From NCBI GenBank assembly GCA_949317995.1, contig OX439036.1, forward strand, positions 8,536,356 to 8,600,355: a DNA stretch of 64,000 bases, read 5' to 3'. This DNA comes from Acholoe squamosa (taxonomy: Eukaryota > Annelida > Polychaeta > Phyllodocida > Polynoidae). Shown here piece after piece: positions 23,538-34,025 of this stretch. The notes below the pieces were generated by a model. It made no database searches. It was given only the letters and a program-made list of their open reading frames with translations, and had not been told where the DNA came from. Each line of letters begins with the position of its first letter. The stretch's first letter is position 1. The translations under genes were made by a program, and so were the position numbers.

Positions 23538-24103
23538 AGTTCACATACGAACATATACATATTGAATCGATACTAGGAACCATTACTGTCACTGTGACAC
23601 CAAATTGTATATTCTAAAAGACAGGGCCTGGTCCTATTCTTATGCAGTAAAAATGAATTCCAAACTCAGATCCTACATTCTGGCTAATATCATCAACTGT
23701 TGGACCTAGTTACAATTTTACTATCTGGTGTTTCACCCACGAAACACTTAAATGCAGGGTCATGTATACATGGAGGGCATGTAGTCCAATCCGTCAAACA
23801 GGAAACGGTCAATTCCAGCACACCCTGTCAATCGGACAGAGTGGCACGGCGGAACGTCACCTCAGACATATAGGTACACTGCAAAAAATTTGTTTCAATA
23901 TATTGACAGAATCCTCGTCCCAAAGATGCTTCTTGTAAAAACTATACTGGCTCCATTCTATAATAAATATGGTGGTTCACTGTTCAGTTTCACAAGGATC
24001 CCTGGTAGATTCACCAGTTATTTTTTATATTGTGGTTTATGAACTGTGAATTCCTATAGGTTACGGCATGGTTCCGTGATCTAGATTATTAAAGAAGAGT
24101 GAG
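23538..24103. other. Unassigned; weak repeat shared with lectin gene B intron
   Basis: About 23880-23990 (CCTCGTCCCAAAG then CTTGTAAA and GTGGTTCA) resembles 18085-18235 in an intron of lectin gene B, so an old dispersed repeat may be present. No gene seen. Confidence 0.35.
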
Positions 24104-24288
24104 TGAGAGTGAGTAATAGATGTTTAACGCCATTTCAACAGCTAAGGTCATGTTCATGGCGAGAACTACATTACACAATTTCAAAGGGAAATGTGTCGGT
24201 GTCCGCGCATAGAGGCCCCACACACATCCAAGGGGATAGGAAAGAGGAGATATAGACCCTTTTAAGATGGCTAGGGAAGCCCGTATTA
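24104..24288 (-). mobile_element. SINE-like dispersed repeat, copy 2
   Basis: Reverse-strand copy from GGGCTTCCCTAGCC through GCGTTAAACATCTATTACTC to a (ACTC)n tail, matching the copy at 2833. Confidence 0.8.
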
Positions 24289-25459
24289 AAGAAGAAGTTA
24301 AGATGTTAGTATCCTGCAATACCTGTGGGGTGTTTCAGAAGCAGGTAATGTTTACAACCGGTCATAAGGAGATATGATAGCAGTTTTAATAGTGATTGTA
24401 GGCTTATAACTGCATGTGTTTCTAAAGCATTACCATTATCTTACTGTGTCTATAACTATATGACTGGCGAGAGATGATAATGGTTGCAGTTGTAAGTTTA
24501 GAATCTTAGAGTTTTAGAAACAGATATTTAATGTTCATTATCATGTCCGGCTTCTGAAACACCCTACTGGTCTATGATGTTCACCCAACATATAAGACGC
24601 CCCCTGTGAACAATTTTGGTGAATTTGGACATCATATTTATTTTGTACTCGTTTAAAGCTTTAAAACCGCCATTTCAAGATCGAAATGCTTGTCTAAATT
24701 CAACATCCTGAGAAAAATATGTTCAACTTATATCATTTGCACTGTTGATTTGGTGTTGATAAAACCTCTTTCAGAAGCTAACTCCTAACTTCAGGACAAC
24801 TTAGACGCCGAGTTTTGGACCATTTAGACATGGTTAAACTCTTGTTCAGTTGATTTATAACCTCCCTCATAAGGCGACCCCCCCCCCCTCATAAGGCGAC
24901 TCAACTAAGTGAACTCTATAAGCCGAATTTGGGCTCAAATCCCAAATTTTGGTCGGCTTCTGAGGGAGCTTTAACTGTAATCATAAAAACTGTACCCTTT
25001 GAAACAATATCACAACCATGATTTTTGTGCCATTCATTCTTGAGCTGGACCTAGAATGTACAGACCTAAAATGTGGTTCCCTCTTTTTTATAACTTATAT
25101 CTCAAAGAATGTACCGTTATCTCCTGCGTATAAGGCGCATCACACCTATAAGATGGTAAAAAAAATGGACGCCCAAGATGCTCGCCTAACCCCACGGATC
25201 CCATATGCAGCTGATGAGGTTATATGGGCACGGCGATATGGGAATGTAAAATATTGATCAAAGGAAATGTCTTGGTATCCACCTTATATGCGGGAGATTA
25301 CGGTAGTAGAAATCTAGATGCTCTAATATCCCTTTTAACGTATAAAATCATATAGCAGGCAAATCTTTATTTTTGCCGACTCTCACTTATCAAAGCCAGC
25401 AGCGGGTGCATTATGACTAAATCAAAACATAGGGGCTTGCATAGGTCTATCAAAAGCTA
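24289..25459. other. Unassigned, with pogo-like motifs
   Basis: Phrases such as ATATAAGACGCCCCC, CATAAGGCGAC, TATAAGGCGCATCAC and TATGCGGGAGATTACGGTAG recur between 24588 and 25307. They resemble decayed ends of pogo/Jerky-type elements. No transposase or host gene recognised. Confidence 0.4.
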
Positions 25460-25676
25460 GGGATCCACTGGTGCGAGTTTCTTGCGACTTGCACTCATGC
25501 GTATTTTCTCGCAGAAGACGTTCCAGCAGTGGATCTGCTGCTGCGAGAAACGTCATGCGACGTCCGAGCGGTGTGCGACGACATTCGCAAAAATCAAAAT
25601 AATTTGATATTTGCGAGTGCTCTGCGAGGGCACACGCACGAGTACAATTCGCAACAAACTCGCACCAGTGGATCCC
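25460..25676. mobile_element. CpG-rich MITE with 21-bp TIRs and TA flanks
   Basis: Starts GGGATCCACTGGTGCGAGTT and ends AACTCGCACCAGTGGATCCC, perfectly inverted, with TA on each side. The 217-bp interior is unusually rich in CG dinucleotides (TGCGACGTCCGAGCGG, GTGCGACGACATTCGC) for this AT-rich region. No coding capacity. Confidence 0.85.
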
Positions 25677-26370
25677 TAGCTAAAGAGAGGTCCTTTCAAC
25701 ATTTCATGCAAATTCCATAGCATAATTCTGGGCCAATTAAGGTGGAAATGCTCCTTTCAGATGGTACAAATTTAATGGTTTTGTAATGTTTGGGTATGTG
25801 TTTGAAATATGTTTGGGTATAACATTTTTGTAAATGACGTTTTACTGACATTTTAAACGTTCTCAATCATTTCCAAATGTTCAGAACCATTCAGAATGAT
25901 AATATGTTACATGATCAACCTTTTGGATATTATTCTATATTGTTATGCAAAGGAACTATGATTAATCTATGTGACATACGTGGGCAGATTCACTGAGCGA
26001 TGTTTGGGCCTATTTTATGGACTTTTTGGATTTGAGGAGTTACAGTGAGAAATGTAGACCACCATCCTTCCTTATTCTAGTCACATTTGATATAATACAT
26101 CTTGAGAATCAAGCAGAGGGTAAATCTATGTATATCGGCCTATAATTTGATAAGTTACGGAAGCTCGAAGTTGGGCGATACACCAAAAAAGCCCTTTTTT
26201 GTCCAATTAAACATCATTCCCATCTATATTATTAAGCTAGACAGTACTAGACTGTCATAAACCTATTTTTCATTTGGTGTTGGGTCATAGCTATCTATCA
26301 AAAATCACTTGGCTTTGTCACTACCTCAACTTTCTTTCACATATGCCTTATAATATTGAACTGTGAGCAT
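25677..26370. other. Unassigned sequence
   Basis: AT-rich, no gene or repeat boundary recognised. Confidence 0.4.
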
Positions 26371-27843
26371 CCTCACGTACGTAACACTTTTTTTAAGTCT
26401 AAAACTACCATAATAACAAAGTACCCTCACTGTTCTTATTAACTGTGATAAGCAGGGTTCCTAGGGGGGTTTTGATGGAAATTAGATAAAAGTACTGGCT
26501 TGCCGCAGATACGAGCTAGATCTCATAAACCAAAATTCAACTCCAGACAGTGTTACGTACATGAGGTTCACTTTTACATGTTTATAGGCTAATTGAATGA
26601 GAAAATCTTTATCTATTGTCTATTCTAGTTTAGGATGTATAGAAACTGAATGTTTGAAACTAAAATCAGGGCCAAAGTCTGCATAGTAAGGCCACATTGG
26701 GGACGACTTGGAGAATTCTGTCTAAATCCTCACATACGTAACGTTTTCAATTTTTCACAAAAAATCATAGTAAAATGAACTTGATGGTTCTAAATGATGG
26801 TATATCTTGAGTATCTGTTTTGCAATTATCAAAAGACTTAGGTGCCTTGTTGAAAAAGAGTATTTGGGTACCTTGGTCTGCATTCAGGTAGGATTTGAAA
26901 TGTGCTCAGAGAGAGAAGTGTCGTGAAAATGTGGGATTTTTTTTTCAAAGCGAGGGAAATGACCAATAATGGGCCTAAAGTGTGTAGATATGCCTTTAAA
27001 GTAGTAAGTTAACATGTTCTGTACGAGTAATTATGATACAGAAGATCTGAGATGTTTTAAAGTATTGTTCACGTGGACAAGAATCCATTGAATTCCTCAT
27101 GTACGTGACGTTTTTGAGTGTTTGCGACAAGTCATAGTAGAATGAACTTGATGGTCAGGAACAATGGTATATGTTGTTTATCTGTTTTGCAATGATTAAT
27201 AGACTTATGGGCCTTGTTAAGGAAGAGTATTTGTGGTACCCTAGTCTGTATTTACGTAGGACATAACATGCCCTCAGAGTGAGAAGTGCTATGAAAATGT
27301 GAGATTTTTTTCAAAGCAATGGAAATGACCAAATGAGTGGCCTAAAATGTGTAGATATGCCTTTAAAATGGTAATCTAACATATTCTGTACAGGAAATAG
27401 TGACTCAGATGATCGTTAATGTTTAAAAGTATTGCTCAGGTGAAAAATCATTTGAATTCCTCACGTACGTAACGTTTTTTTGGTATTCAGAAACACCCAT
27501 GCAGATCTGGACCAGAATGTCTGCATGCTATATTGTTGCAAAAGGGTAACATTAATTGTAAGTAGGGTCACTCTAGATAATAGAGATTGATTTTCATGAA
27601 GATCTACTCATTTTTAAATGTATGAGGTTAAAATTAAGAATGCTAAGCTACATGTTCACAACTTTCGCTAATCTTCATATTTGGCGATGAGGTGTAGTAA
27701 AAAAAAGGTCTTGATACAGGGATTTGATTTTTACTACACTTAAAGACATGTGTTATAACATTATGGACATGAAATATGATGTAGATAGGATGATATCTAA
27801 TAGGTTTTATGACTATCTTTTGGAAAACGTTACGTACGTGAGG
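26371..27843. mobile_element. Composite element with CCTCACGTACGTAAC ends and internal tandem units
   Basis: Left end CCTCACGTACGTAAC at 26371 and right end GTTACGTACGTGAGG closing at 27843. Forward copies of the end recur at 26728, 27095 and 27459, spaced 367 and 364 bp, and the intervening units are collinear (AATGAACTTGATGG, GTAGATATGCCTTTAAA). A reverse end at about 26551-26565 closes a possible 195-bp short copy. No transposase ORF. Confidence 0.78.
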
Positions 27844-28204
27844 GTAAAAACTATGGTTTTATGCTGTGGGCAATAAAATCTGACATGTTAGGAGTTGGTG
27901 ACTTGAATGAACCTTTCTAGTAAGCCAAGATATAGGGTTTCCAATAAAATAAAGTGTTATTGAGTAATATTGAGTTTGTGATTCCAATGGTCCTCAGGCT
28001 GGTGAATATCCTTCACTGAATCACACCATGTGTCTTTTTGTGTTTCTTTTTGTGTTTTCACTTCATCTGTCATTCTGAAAATCATGTGACGTGAGTGATC
28101 TAGTCATAATTATTTATGTTAATTTATGTTTATTACACGACCTCTGCGATTTTGGGTGCTTTTTCTGGATATTCCCATTCTGATACCTGTTGATATTGCA
28201 GGTC
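27844..28204. other. Unassigned sequence
   Basis: No gene recognised. A phrase, TTTTTGTGTTTC/TTTTTGTGTTTTC, repeats near 28035. Confidence 0.35.
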
Positions 28205-28275
28205 CTAGGATTGCTGATATCCTGGATATGAGCACTCCTAGGAGTGCTGATATCCAGGATATCAGCACTCCTTAC
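28205..28275. repeat. Nested palindromes
   Basis: GCACTCCTAGGAGTGC is a perfect 16-bp palindrome. It is flanked by GCTGATATCCTGGATAT on one side and ATATCCAGGATATCAGC on the other. Confidence 0.85.
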
Positions 28276-28329
28276 ATGTCACATGTCCTAACATGTCATT
28301 TGTTACATGTTAAAACCCACGAATTTTTC

Positions 28330-28402
28330 ATGGCCAGGGTAGGGGTCGAACCTGCAGTCTCAGATCCCAAATCCAACTCCCTATGCATTGCGCCACAGGG
28401 AC
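28330..28402 (-). mobile_element. tRNA-like SINE head
   Basis: The minus strand carries A-box-like TGGCGCAATGCAT (28395-28383) and B-box GCAGGTTCGA (28355-28346) at tRNA spacing. The acceptor arms do not pair well, so a SINE promoter is likelier than a functional tRNA. Confidence 0.5.
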
Positions 28403-28529
28403 TAATGAGAAACAGTGTGTGTTTGCCTCGTTAGCTGGTAGAGGTAGGCCGGACAAGTCCCGGTCCGGGCGTTTTATGCTGTAGCTGTCCGCTACGACTG
28501 CGGGACGGGTTCAGACCAAACCAACAGAC

Positions 28530-28640
28530 CCGGTGGTCTAGTGGTTAGCGGCCACTCGTTACGATATCCTACGATACACTGAATTTGGTGCCCGTTAGCC
28601 CATTCATTACTCTCTTAATACATGTAGATTCGAGTCGGAG
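28530..28640 (+). mobile_element. Possible second tRNA-like promoter
   Basis: A-box-like TGGTCTAGTGGTTAGCG at 28534, followed about 80 nt later by GATTCGAGTC at 28627. The spacing is longer than in a normal tRNA, so this is a tentative SINE or decayed tRNA-derived sequence. Confidence 0.35.
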
Positions 28641-28844
28641 CACTCTGGCTATGGCCACCTTCCAAATTAATTATTCAAATTCATAATGTAACCATAGAGT
28701 GAATATGTTGAATGTCCCAAAAGTGGCCACATGAGGAAAAAAAGATAATGTGTTCTTATACTTTGGCATTTTTGTTACACGATCCTCAAATGTTTAACCA
28801 AGAATGTTGTCACCATTTGGGTGCTCGACAGACATGATAATTTT

Positions 28845-30545
28845 TCACGGGGGTGTTATAGTGATTCCAAATCCAAATGTTATGCAGGGATTAAGACTAA
28901 TGGCGTATTTTCTGTGACTATAGTAGTATTTGTTATGATCGGTCTCCTGCATTAACCCTAATGCTCTCATCAGACGTTCATAGTTATTACACCAGTCTGA
29001 AGTGACACTCGCACCGTCAGGAACACAGTTTGCTATTACTATATCCATGGATGGTCTCCTCCATAGGTTCCCGTTGATGTCATTCAAGACGCAGTACCCG
29101 TAGGTTAAACCTGCAATGTCAGCTGGATTACATACTACGTCACCTGGGAACCTGCAACCTGCAAATTATTGATAGAACTTTGTTGTCAAAACGTACAGTA
29201 ACGGCATCAAAAAAGGAGGCATATATAACTCAGAAGGTGTTATATGTATTTATTCCCAGAAACAGAGCTCCTAAATCGGTAAGACCTCATACTCACTTCA
29301 AAACACAGGTCTGTTTATGAAATTCTACACTGTCAGCCCGGCACAAGGGTTTTACAGTAGAGTGCTTCTATTTCTGGAATACAGTGATAGCTGCTGTCGG
29401 TACAAAAGCAATGACCCAATGTGGGTCCTGGTGTTTGTACTACAGCGGTTTAAATAGTCCATGTACAATTGGGGTTGTGAGTGTATGGTGTCATATTCAT
29501 AAAGAAATAAAAAGCTCTATATCCATTAATTTATTAACAAGCAATATTTATCATCCATTTTAATTTTACCTATACGTTAACTTTTTTATGCATGTATATA
29601 TTGTGCTCATAACAGGATATTTGAATAGCATATGTTCCTCAAAATGCTCTTTTCAATTTCAAATAATCAACTATGTATTCAGCTTGGTACATATGTCTCT
29701 GATCCTCAGGTATGAACCCTGGATTCATGAATTTGAGTTTAACAGGTTTTACTGGCCACATAACGTATACAGTTAAAACATTTCAGGAGCAGGCAAGTAT
29801 AAATGATACATAAACCAATACAATCATTGCCCGTTAAGGGAATGGTAGAAAAAGCGGCTCATCGGTGAATACCGCCATTACGCTTTTGGACAATTCCTCT
29901 GAAATAACCCAGCTTGACTTACCATTCCTATCCAGGTAGGGCATTCTGATGGGAAGAGGTCTCCTCTTGTTGTGAAGCCCATCATACACTCTGTGGTCAA
30001 TGTAATAACCACTGAATGTATGTCCACTGGCCCGACTCCTCAACCTCCTCCTGGAGTCAGAAGATGCAAATCTAGAAGGTCTAGCAGCATGTGCTACTAA
30101 GATTTTATAGGAAAAGGGAGGTCTAAGAATTATTGATTATCAATCTCAAAAGAAATTCTTCGATCTTAGTATATAGATGCACTTTCACTTAAGTCAGAAA
30201 TACCTGAATAACGCATTAAATAGCTGAAGGGGCTTCCACTTTTAGCATAATCCCCCATGAAGAAGGAGGCACACTTCACATATATTAGCAAACCCAAAAT
30301 TTGAGGTTTTCCTCTGTTATTTCTGTGTGTATAAGCCGCGCCTTTATTATTGTCATAGTAGAAAGTTTGAAGTAACAAAACTATTGAAACATCTCTTTTC
30401 TACGAATATTATTCAAACCCAAAAAATAGTTTTCAAACTCATCATAAATCGCTAAGACAATAAACGATGTTGTACATAAGTTAGACTAGGCCTATATCAA
30501 ATGTCACCTACCTGAGACAATCAGCAGTATCGGTATAGCTAACAT
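28845..30545 (-). CDS. Secreted Arg-rich protein of unknown family, 173 aa, three exons
   Basis: Exon 1 (30545-30512) encodes MLAIPILLIVS and ends before GTAGGT in phase 1. Exon 2 (30096-29923) continues VAHAARPSRFASSDSRRR, which completes a textbook signal peptide (AHA cleavage motif), and ends before GTAAGT in phase 1. Exon 3 (29158-28845) follows a TTTGCAG acceptor and closes at TGA. All phases agree and there is no internal stop. The mature protein of about 158 residues starts basic (SRRRLRSR), has a dibasic stretch NKRRPLPIRM, and carries six cysteines in its second half (CRFPGDVVC, YGYC, ANC, DWC, NPC). I do not recognise the family. A secreted peptide, matrix protein or defence effector are all possible. 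An open stretch at 30378-30166 lies between exons 1 and 2 but is not needed. Confidence 0.62.
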
Positions 30546-30986
30546 GGTGGTAAGGTGTCCTATACATCACCTTCTGACCTATACCAAGAACTACACATCA
30601 GCAAGGTGTGGTTGTAAATGATGGATTATTATTATACTGACCCCCAATAATAAAGGACATGGCAAACAGGTTCAGCCCAGGTCATCCCCAGGATGACATA
30701 TACTATTACTGCTCCCCTTCAAATCATAGTGAGAACCCTACACTCTCAGCCCCAACTGTTGGTCAGCGCTAACTACCACTGTACGTAGGCAGTCAAACCA
30801 CCTACAGCACTATATACATCCAGTATAGGCCATCATGCTTGTAGAAGGTATTACTGTAGGTCAAAATAAAAAGCGTTGCACTGTTTATTTATGTGGGCAG
30901 GCTCAGAGTGTAACTATATTGCCTGTAAAGTCCTATACTAGTGTTCACTAATGCTTGAACCAAGCAATCTCTCTGTAACCACACCA
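30546..30986. other. Upstream of the secreted-protein gene
   Basis: Should hold its promoter. No unambiguous core element or other gene recognised. Confidence 0.35.
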
Positions 30987-31619
30987 GGAGGTTAATTCAA
31001 AAGGTCCTGGGATCGCTACCTCAGGGATCTTAGGAATTATTCTGCCTTATCCAATTAAGCGATCTTAAGATTAGGCCGTCTTGCCTTTTCACAGCCAGCA
31101 CTAAGATCACAGTGATCTTAGCCTCAGCCCTCTTACACCATTCCAAGTAGAACACACTGTGCACAGGGGCAAGAGGCCCATACTGAAAGAATAGCAGTGG
31201 AAACACTCCTTCTCACAAGGGTGATTACACAAGCATTCCCCTCCCCCTATATGAGCCACTTATAGAGTATAGGGTGCAGTTGACCTCATACAGTATTCAA
31301 GTGCACTTCATGCCTGAGTAGCATGAAGAGCCCTCAAGGACTCTCAGCAAACGTCCTCCCTCCCCTCTCTATGTATACAGCAGGGGCATCCACTCTTGGG
31401 AGCAGGAGTGTTCCCTGTGAGTGCTCTTGTACCACTATGCAATTATTTCACCAAGATCTTAGTGCTGGAAAAGGAATAGTGAAGTGATCTCAGGACTTGC
31501 TGTGCCTGACTGGCCTACAACCACTGCATTAGATAGGGTAGACTGGCTAGGTCTTATATCATGTGCCTACACTAAGATCACAGGTGGTAGAAATCCTAGG
31601 ACCTTTTGAATTAACCTCC
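30987..31619 (-). mobile_element. 640-bp TIR element, copy 3
   Basis: Inverted relative to copies 1 and 2. Ends GGAGGTTAATTCAAAAGGTC and CCTTTTGAATTAACCTCC, full length, with the same internal palindromes (CTAAGATCACAGTGATCTTAG). Confidence 0.88.
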
Positions 31620-31870
31620 TGGTAAGTGCAGACCAGTCATAATGCACTACAGTACAGGTAACTGTCGCCATTTTGCAGAGTTTCAAATCGTAGTTACTGG
31701 GTAGAGTCGTAGTGCCTTAAGAAATGACCTCTTGGTTTACTTCCATACCACAGCTATTAAGACAGGTTGTTTCGAAACAACCTAAGGAAGATCACAAACA
31801 TATGCAGAGTTAATCTGATCATCATTGTCCCCCACACAGGCCGAATGATAATCAATTCCCTGGACACAAA

Positions 31871-32112
31871 TTAACCCTTTAAGGGCCCCTGATTCATAAG
31901 TGCATCATACCCATTGGTTGGCACAGAAGGGCTGGTAAGCACGTCATGGGAGCATCATGCTGACCCTCCGGTTGTATCAAACCCTTTAGGGGTCTGCATT
32001 ATATGATATATAGCCCTCATGCGTTCCTCGCCAAGGCTGCATTCATGCATCATGATGACCAAAGGACATGATGGCAGATGCATTTATGCATAAGTGGCTC
32101 TTAAGGAGTTAA
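31871..32112. mobile_element. MITE with TTAACCCTTTAAGGG ends, sister copy
   Basis: Starts TTAACCCTTTAAGGGCCCCT and ends CTCTTAAGGAGTTAA. Shares TGCATCATGATGACCAAAGG with the copy at 7146. Confidence 0.68.
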
Positions 32113-32780
32113 CCTAAGTCCATTGTTATTCCCAGGCGGTTATAGCTTTGGTGAGAAGAATAATAACCTTCTCAATTACAGCCAGTGAGGGAGTTACTGA
32201 TATTAAATTTTATTTAACGCCATGTCAACAGGTCAAACCAATGGTGAGAACTTTTCATCTGTTTTCAGTTAAAAAGCCCTCCATCACTACAGGTTCTAAG
32301 GGCATTTTTATCCTACAGACAATCGACAGGGGGAGGTAAAAATTATTTTCGTGCACGAACCCACCGACCCCCCCCCACCTCCTGTTGTTGAAAAATTATC
32401 ACGCCCTCAGAGTTTCAGCGATGAATGCACTTAACACCCAGCCCAACTTAGGATGGATCCATCTACAGATGAATGGACACATGTATTCATCTATTGAAGT
32501 ATTGTCTAACACAGTTTACTAACCATCACTTGCCATAGCTGTTGAAACCTCTTCACTTCTTTCTCACTGGCATTAGCAATGACTCCCAACCGCTGCCAGT
32601 CTCTGGCGCCCAACTGTATCAATAGTACAGTCTGGGGGTACTCATACTACCCATGGTGACCACTTGGGGGCAGTGCTAAATGTTGCATTGGGTAGTTGCA
32701 CTGGGTAGGGAGTGGTGGGGTTGTGTTTTCCTTGTACTTCCTTTGCAACATGAGTTGTGTTTCTCAGTGTGTTTGTAAAC
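32113..32780. other. Upstream of the RecQ-like locus
   Basis: No gene or clear mobile element recognised. A C-rich run lies near 32370-32382. Any promoter for the RecQ-like locus should be here. Confidence 0.35.
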
Positions 32781-32994
32781 ATGACTACTTTGAAGGCTAC
32801 AACAATGACATGCAATATTCAGCAAGCAATACAGAGAGCTGCAGCAAATTCAGGGTACATACTGAGAGAAAAGCAGAGGGAGACCCTGAGTTGCGTGCTA
32901 CAGGTAAGTAACCAGTTCTCTAGACCCATAAATTTGACATGGTGATGGGTCCATTTCTCAAATTCGACATGAGGTCTAAATTAGGGTTAGATTG

Positions 32995-33430
32995 ATGCTA
33001 AAAGTCACCAGGGGCCTGTTTTCCTATTCCATGGATGTCCGTATGTAACATACTTATATAACTGTGTGTCTCTATGTAAGCAATCAGGTCAAGATGAGGG
33101 TAAGGTTAAAGATAAACGTCACCAGGGGCCTGTTTTTCCTATTCTATGGGCGTCTGTATGTAACATACTTATGTGTGTCACCATGTAAGCGATCAGGTCA
33201 AAATGAGGGGGATGTTAAAGATAAACGTCACCAGGGGCCTGTTTTCCCTATTCTATGAATGTCTGTATGTAACATACTTATACATGTGTGTGTCACTATG
33301 TAAGCAATCAGGTCAAAATGAGGGGAAGGTTAAAGATAAAAGTCACCAGGGGACTGTTTTTCCTATTCTATGGATGTCCGTATGTAACATACTTATATAT
33401 CTGTGTATGTCACTATGGAAGCGACCAGGT
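32995..33430. repeat. Intronic tandem repeat, about 110-bp units
   Basis: Four copies of a unit with GTCACCAGGGGCCTGTTTT, TATGTAACATACTTAT, and ATCAGGTCAAAATGAGGGG then GGTTAAAGATAAA, in the first intron of the RecQ-like locus. Overlapping ORFs here are produced by the repeat and are not genes. Confidence 0.88.
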
Positions 33431-33437
33431 CAAAATG

Positions 33438-33555
33438 ACGGGCTTCCTTAGCCCACTTAAAAGGGTCTACTTCTCATCTTTCCTATCCCCTCAGGATGTC
33501 GGGCCTCCCCAGCCCCAGGCCCGGGCTTCCCTAGCCCACTTAAAAGGGTATATAT
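33438..33555 (+). mobile_element. SINE-like repeat, two truncated copies
   Basis: GGGCTTCCTTAGCCCACTTA with CTTTCCTATCCCCTCAGGATG, then a second start GGGCTTCCCTAGCCCACTTA at about 33523. Both lack the 3' part and tail. Confidence 0.7.
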
Positions 33556-33902
33556 CTTTGTGCAGAGTTCAATCATTAACAGTTTATTGTGACATTTTAC
33601 AATTTTCTTTCTATATCATAACAGCAGCAGGATGTACTCGCAGTGCTGCCCCAAGGGTACGGTAAGATGCTAATGTTTGCACTCCTGCAGCGTGGGATGA
33701 CCTGACCTCCAGTCCCAAAGGTAAACTTGAAGATGGGATATTAAGAGCTAACCCAATGTATACTATGTTTTCAACTTGTTTACTACCTGCATAAAAGCAC
33801 AAAAAACAGTTCTCAAATAAATGTTGGGCTTGAACACGGTCTTGGGGTACAGGGGTGCTGACATTTATAATGCCCAGCCATCTAAATGGACCACTATGGT
33901 AT

Positions 33903-34025
33903 ATCCCACTTGGCATAAAAACGTTTTTTTTACGTTAAAAAAACGTTTTTATTGGTTTCCCTATTGGTTATTTGGTTGAAAATTGGTTAAAAAAACGTTT
34001 AAAAACGTTTTTTGCCAAGTGGGAT
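33903..34025. mobile_element. 123-bp MITE rich in AAAACGTTTT
   Basis: Starts ATCCCACTTGGCA and ends TGCCAAGTGGGAT, a perfect inverted pair of 13 bp. The interior repeats AAAACGTTTT and TTGGTT. It lies in the second intron of the RecQ-like locus. Confidence 0.85.

Noticed and set aside
30166..30378. 70-codon open stretch between exons 1 and 2 of the secreted-protein gene
   Set aside because: Splicing exon 1 directly to 30096 completes a proper signal peptide (VAHA). Including this stretch would destroy it.
33064..33665. Overlapping ORFs with repeated MCHYVSNQVKMRG
   Set aside because: Translations of the 110-bp intronic tandem repeat in different frames.
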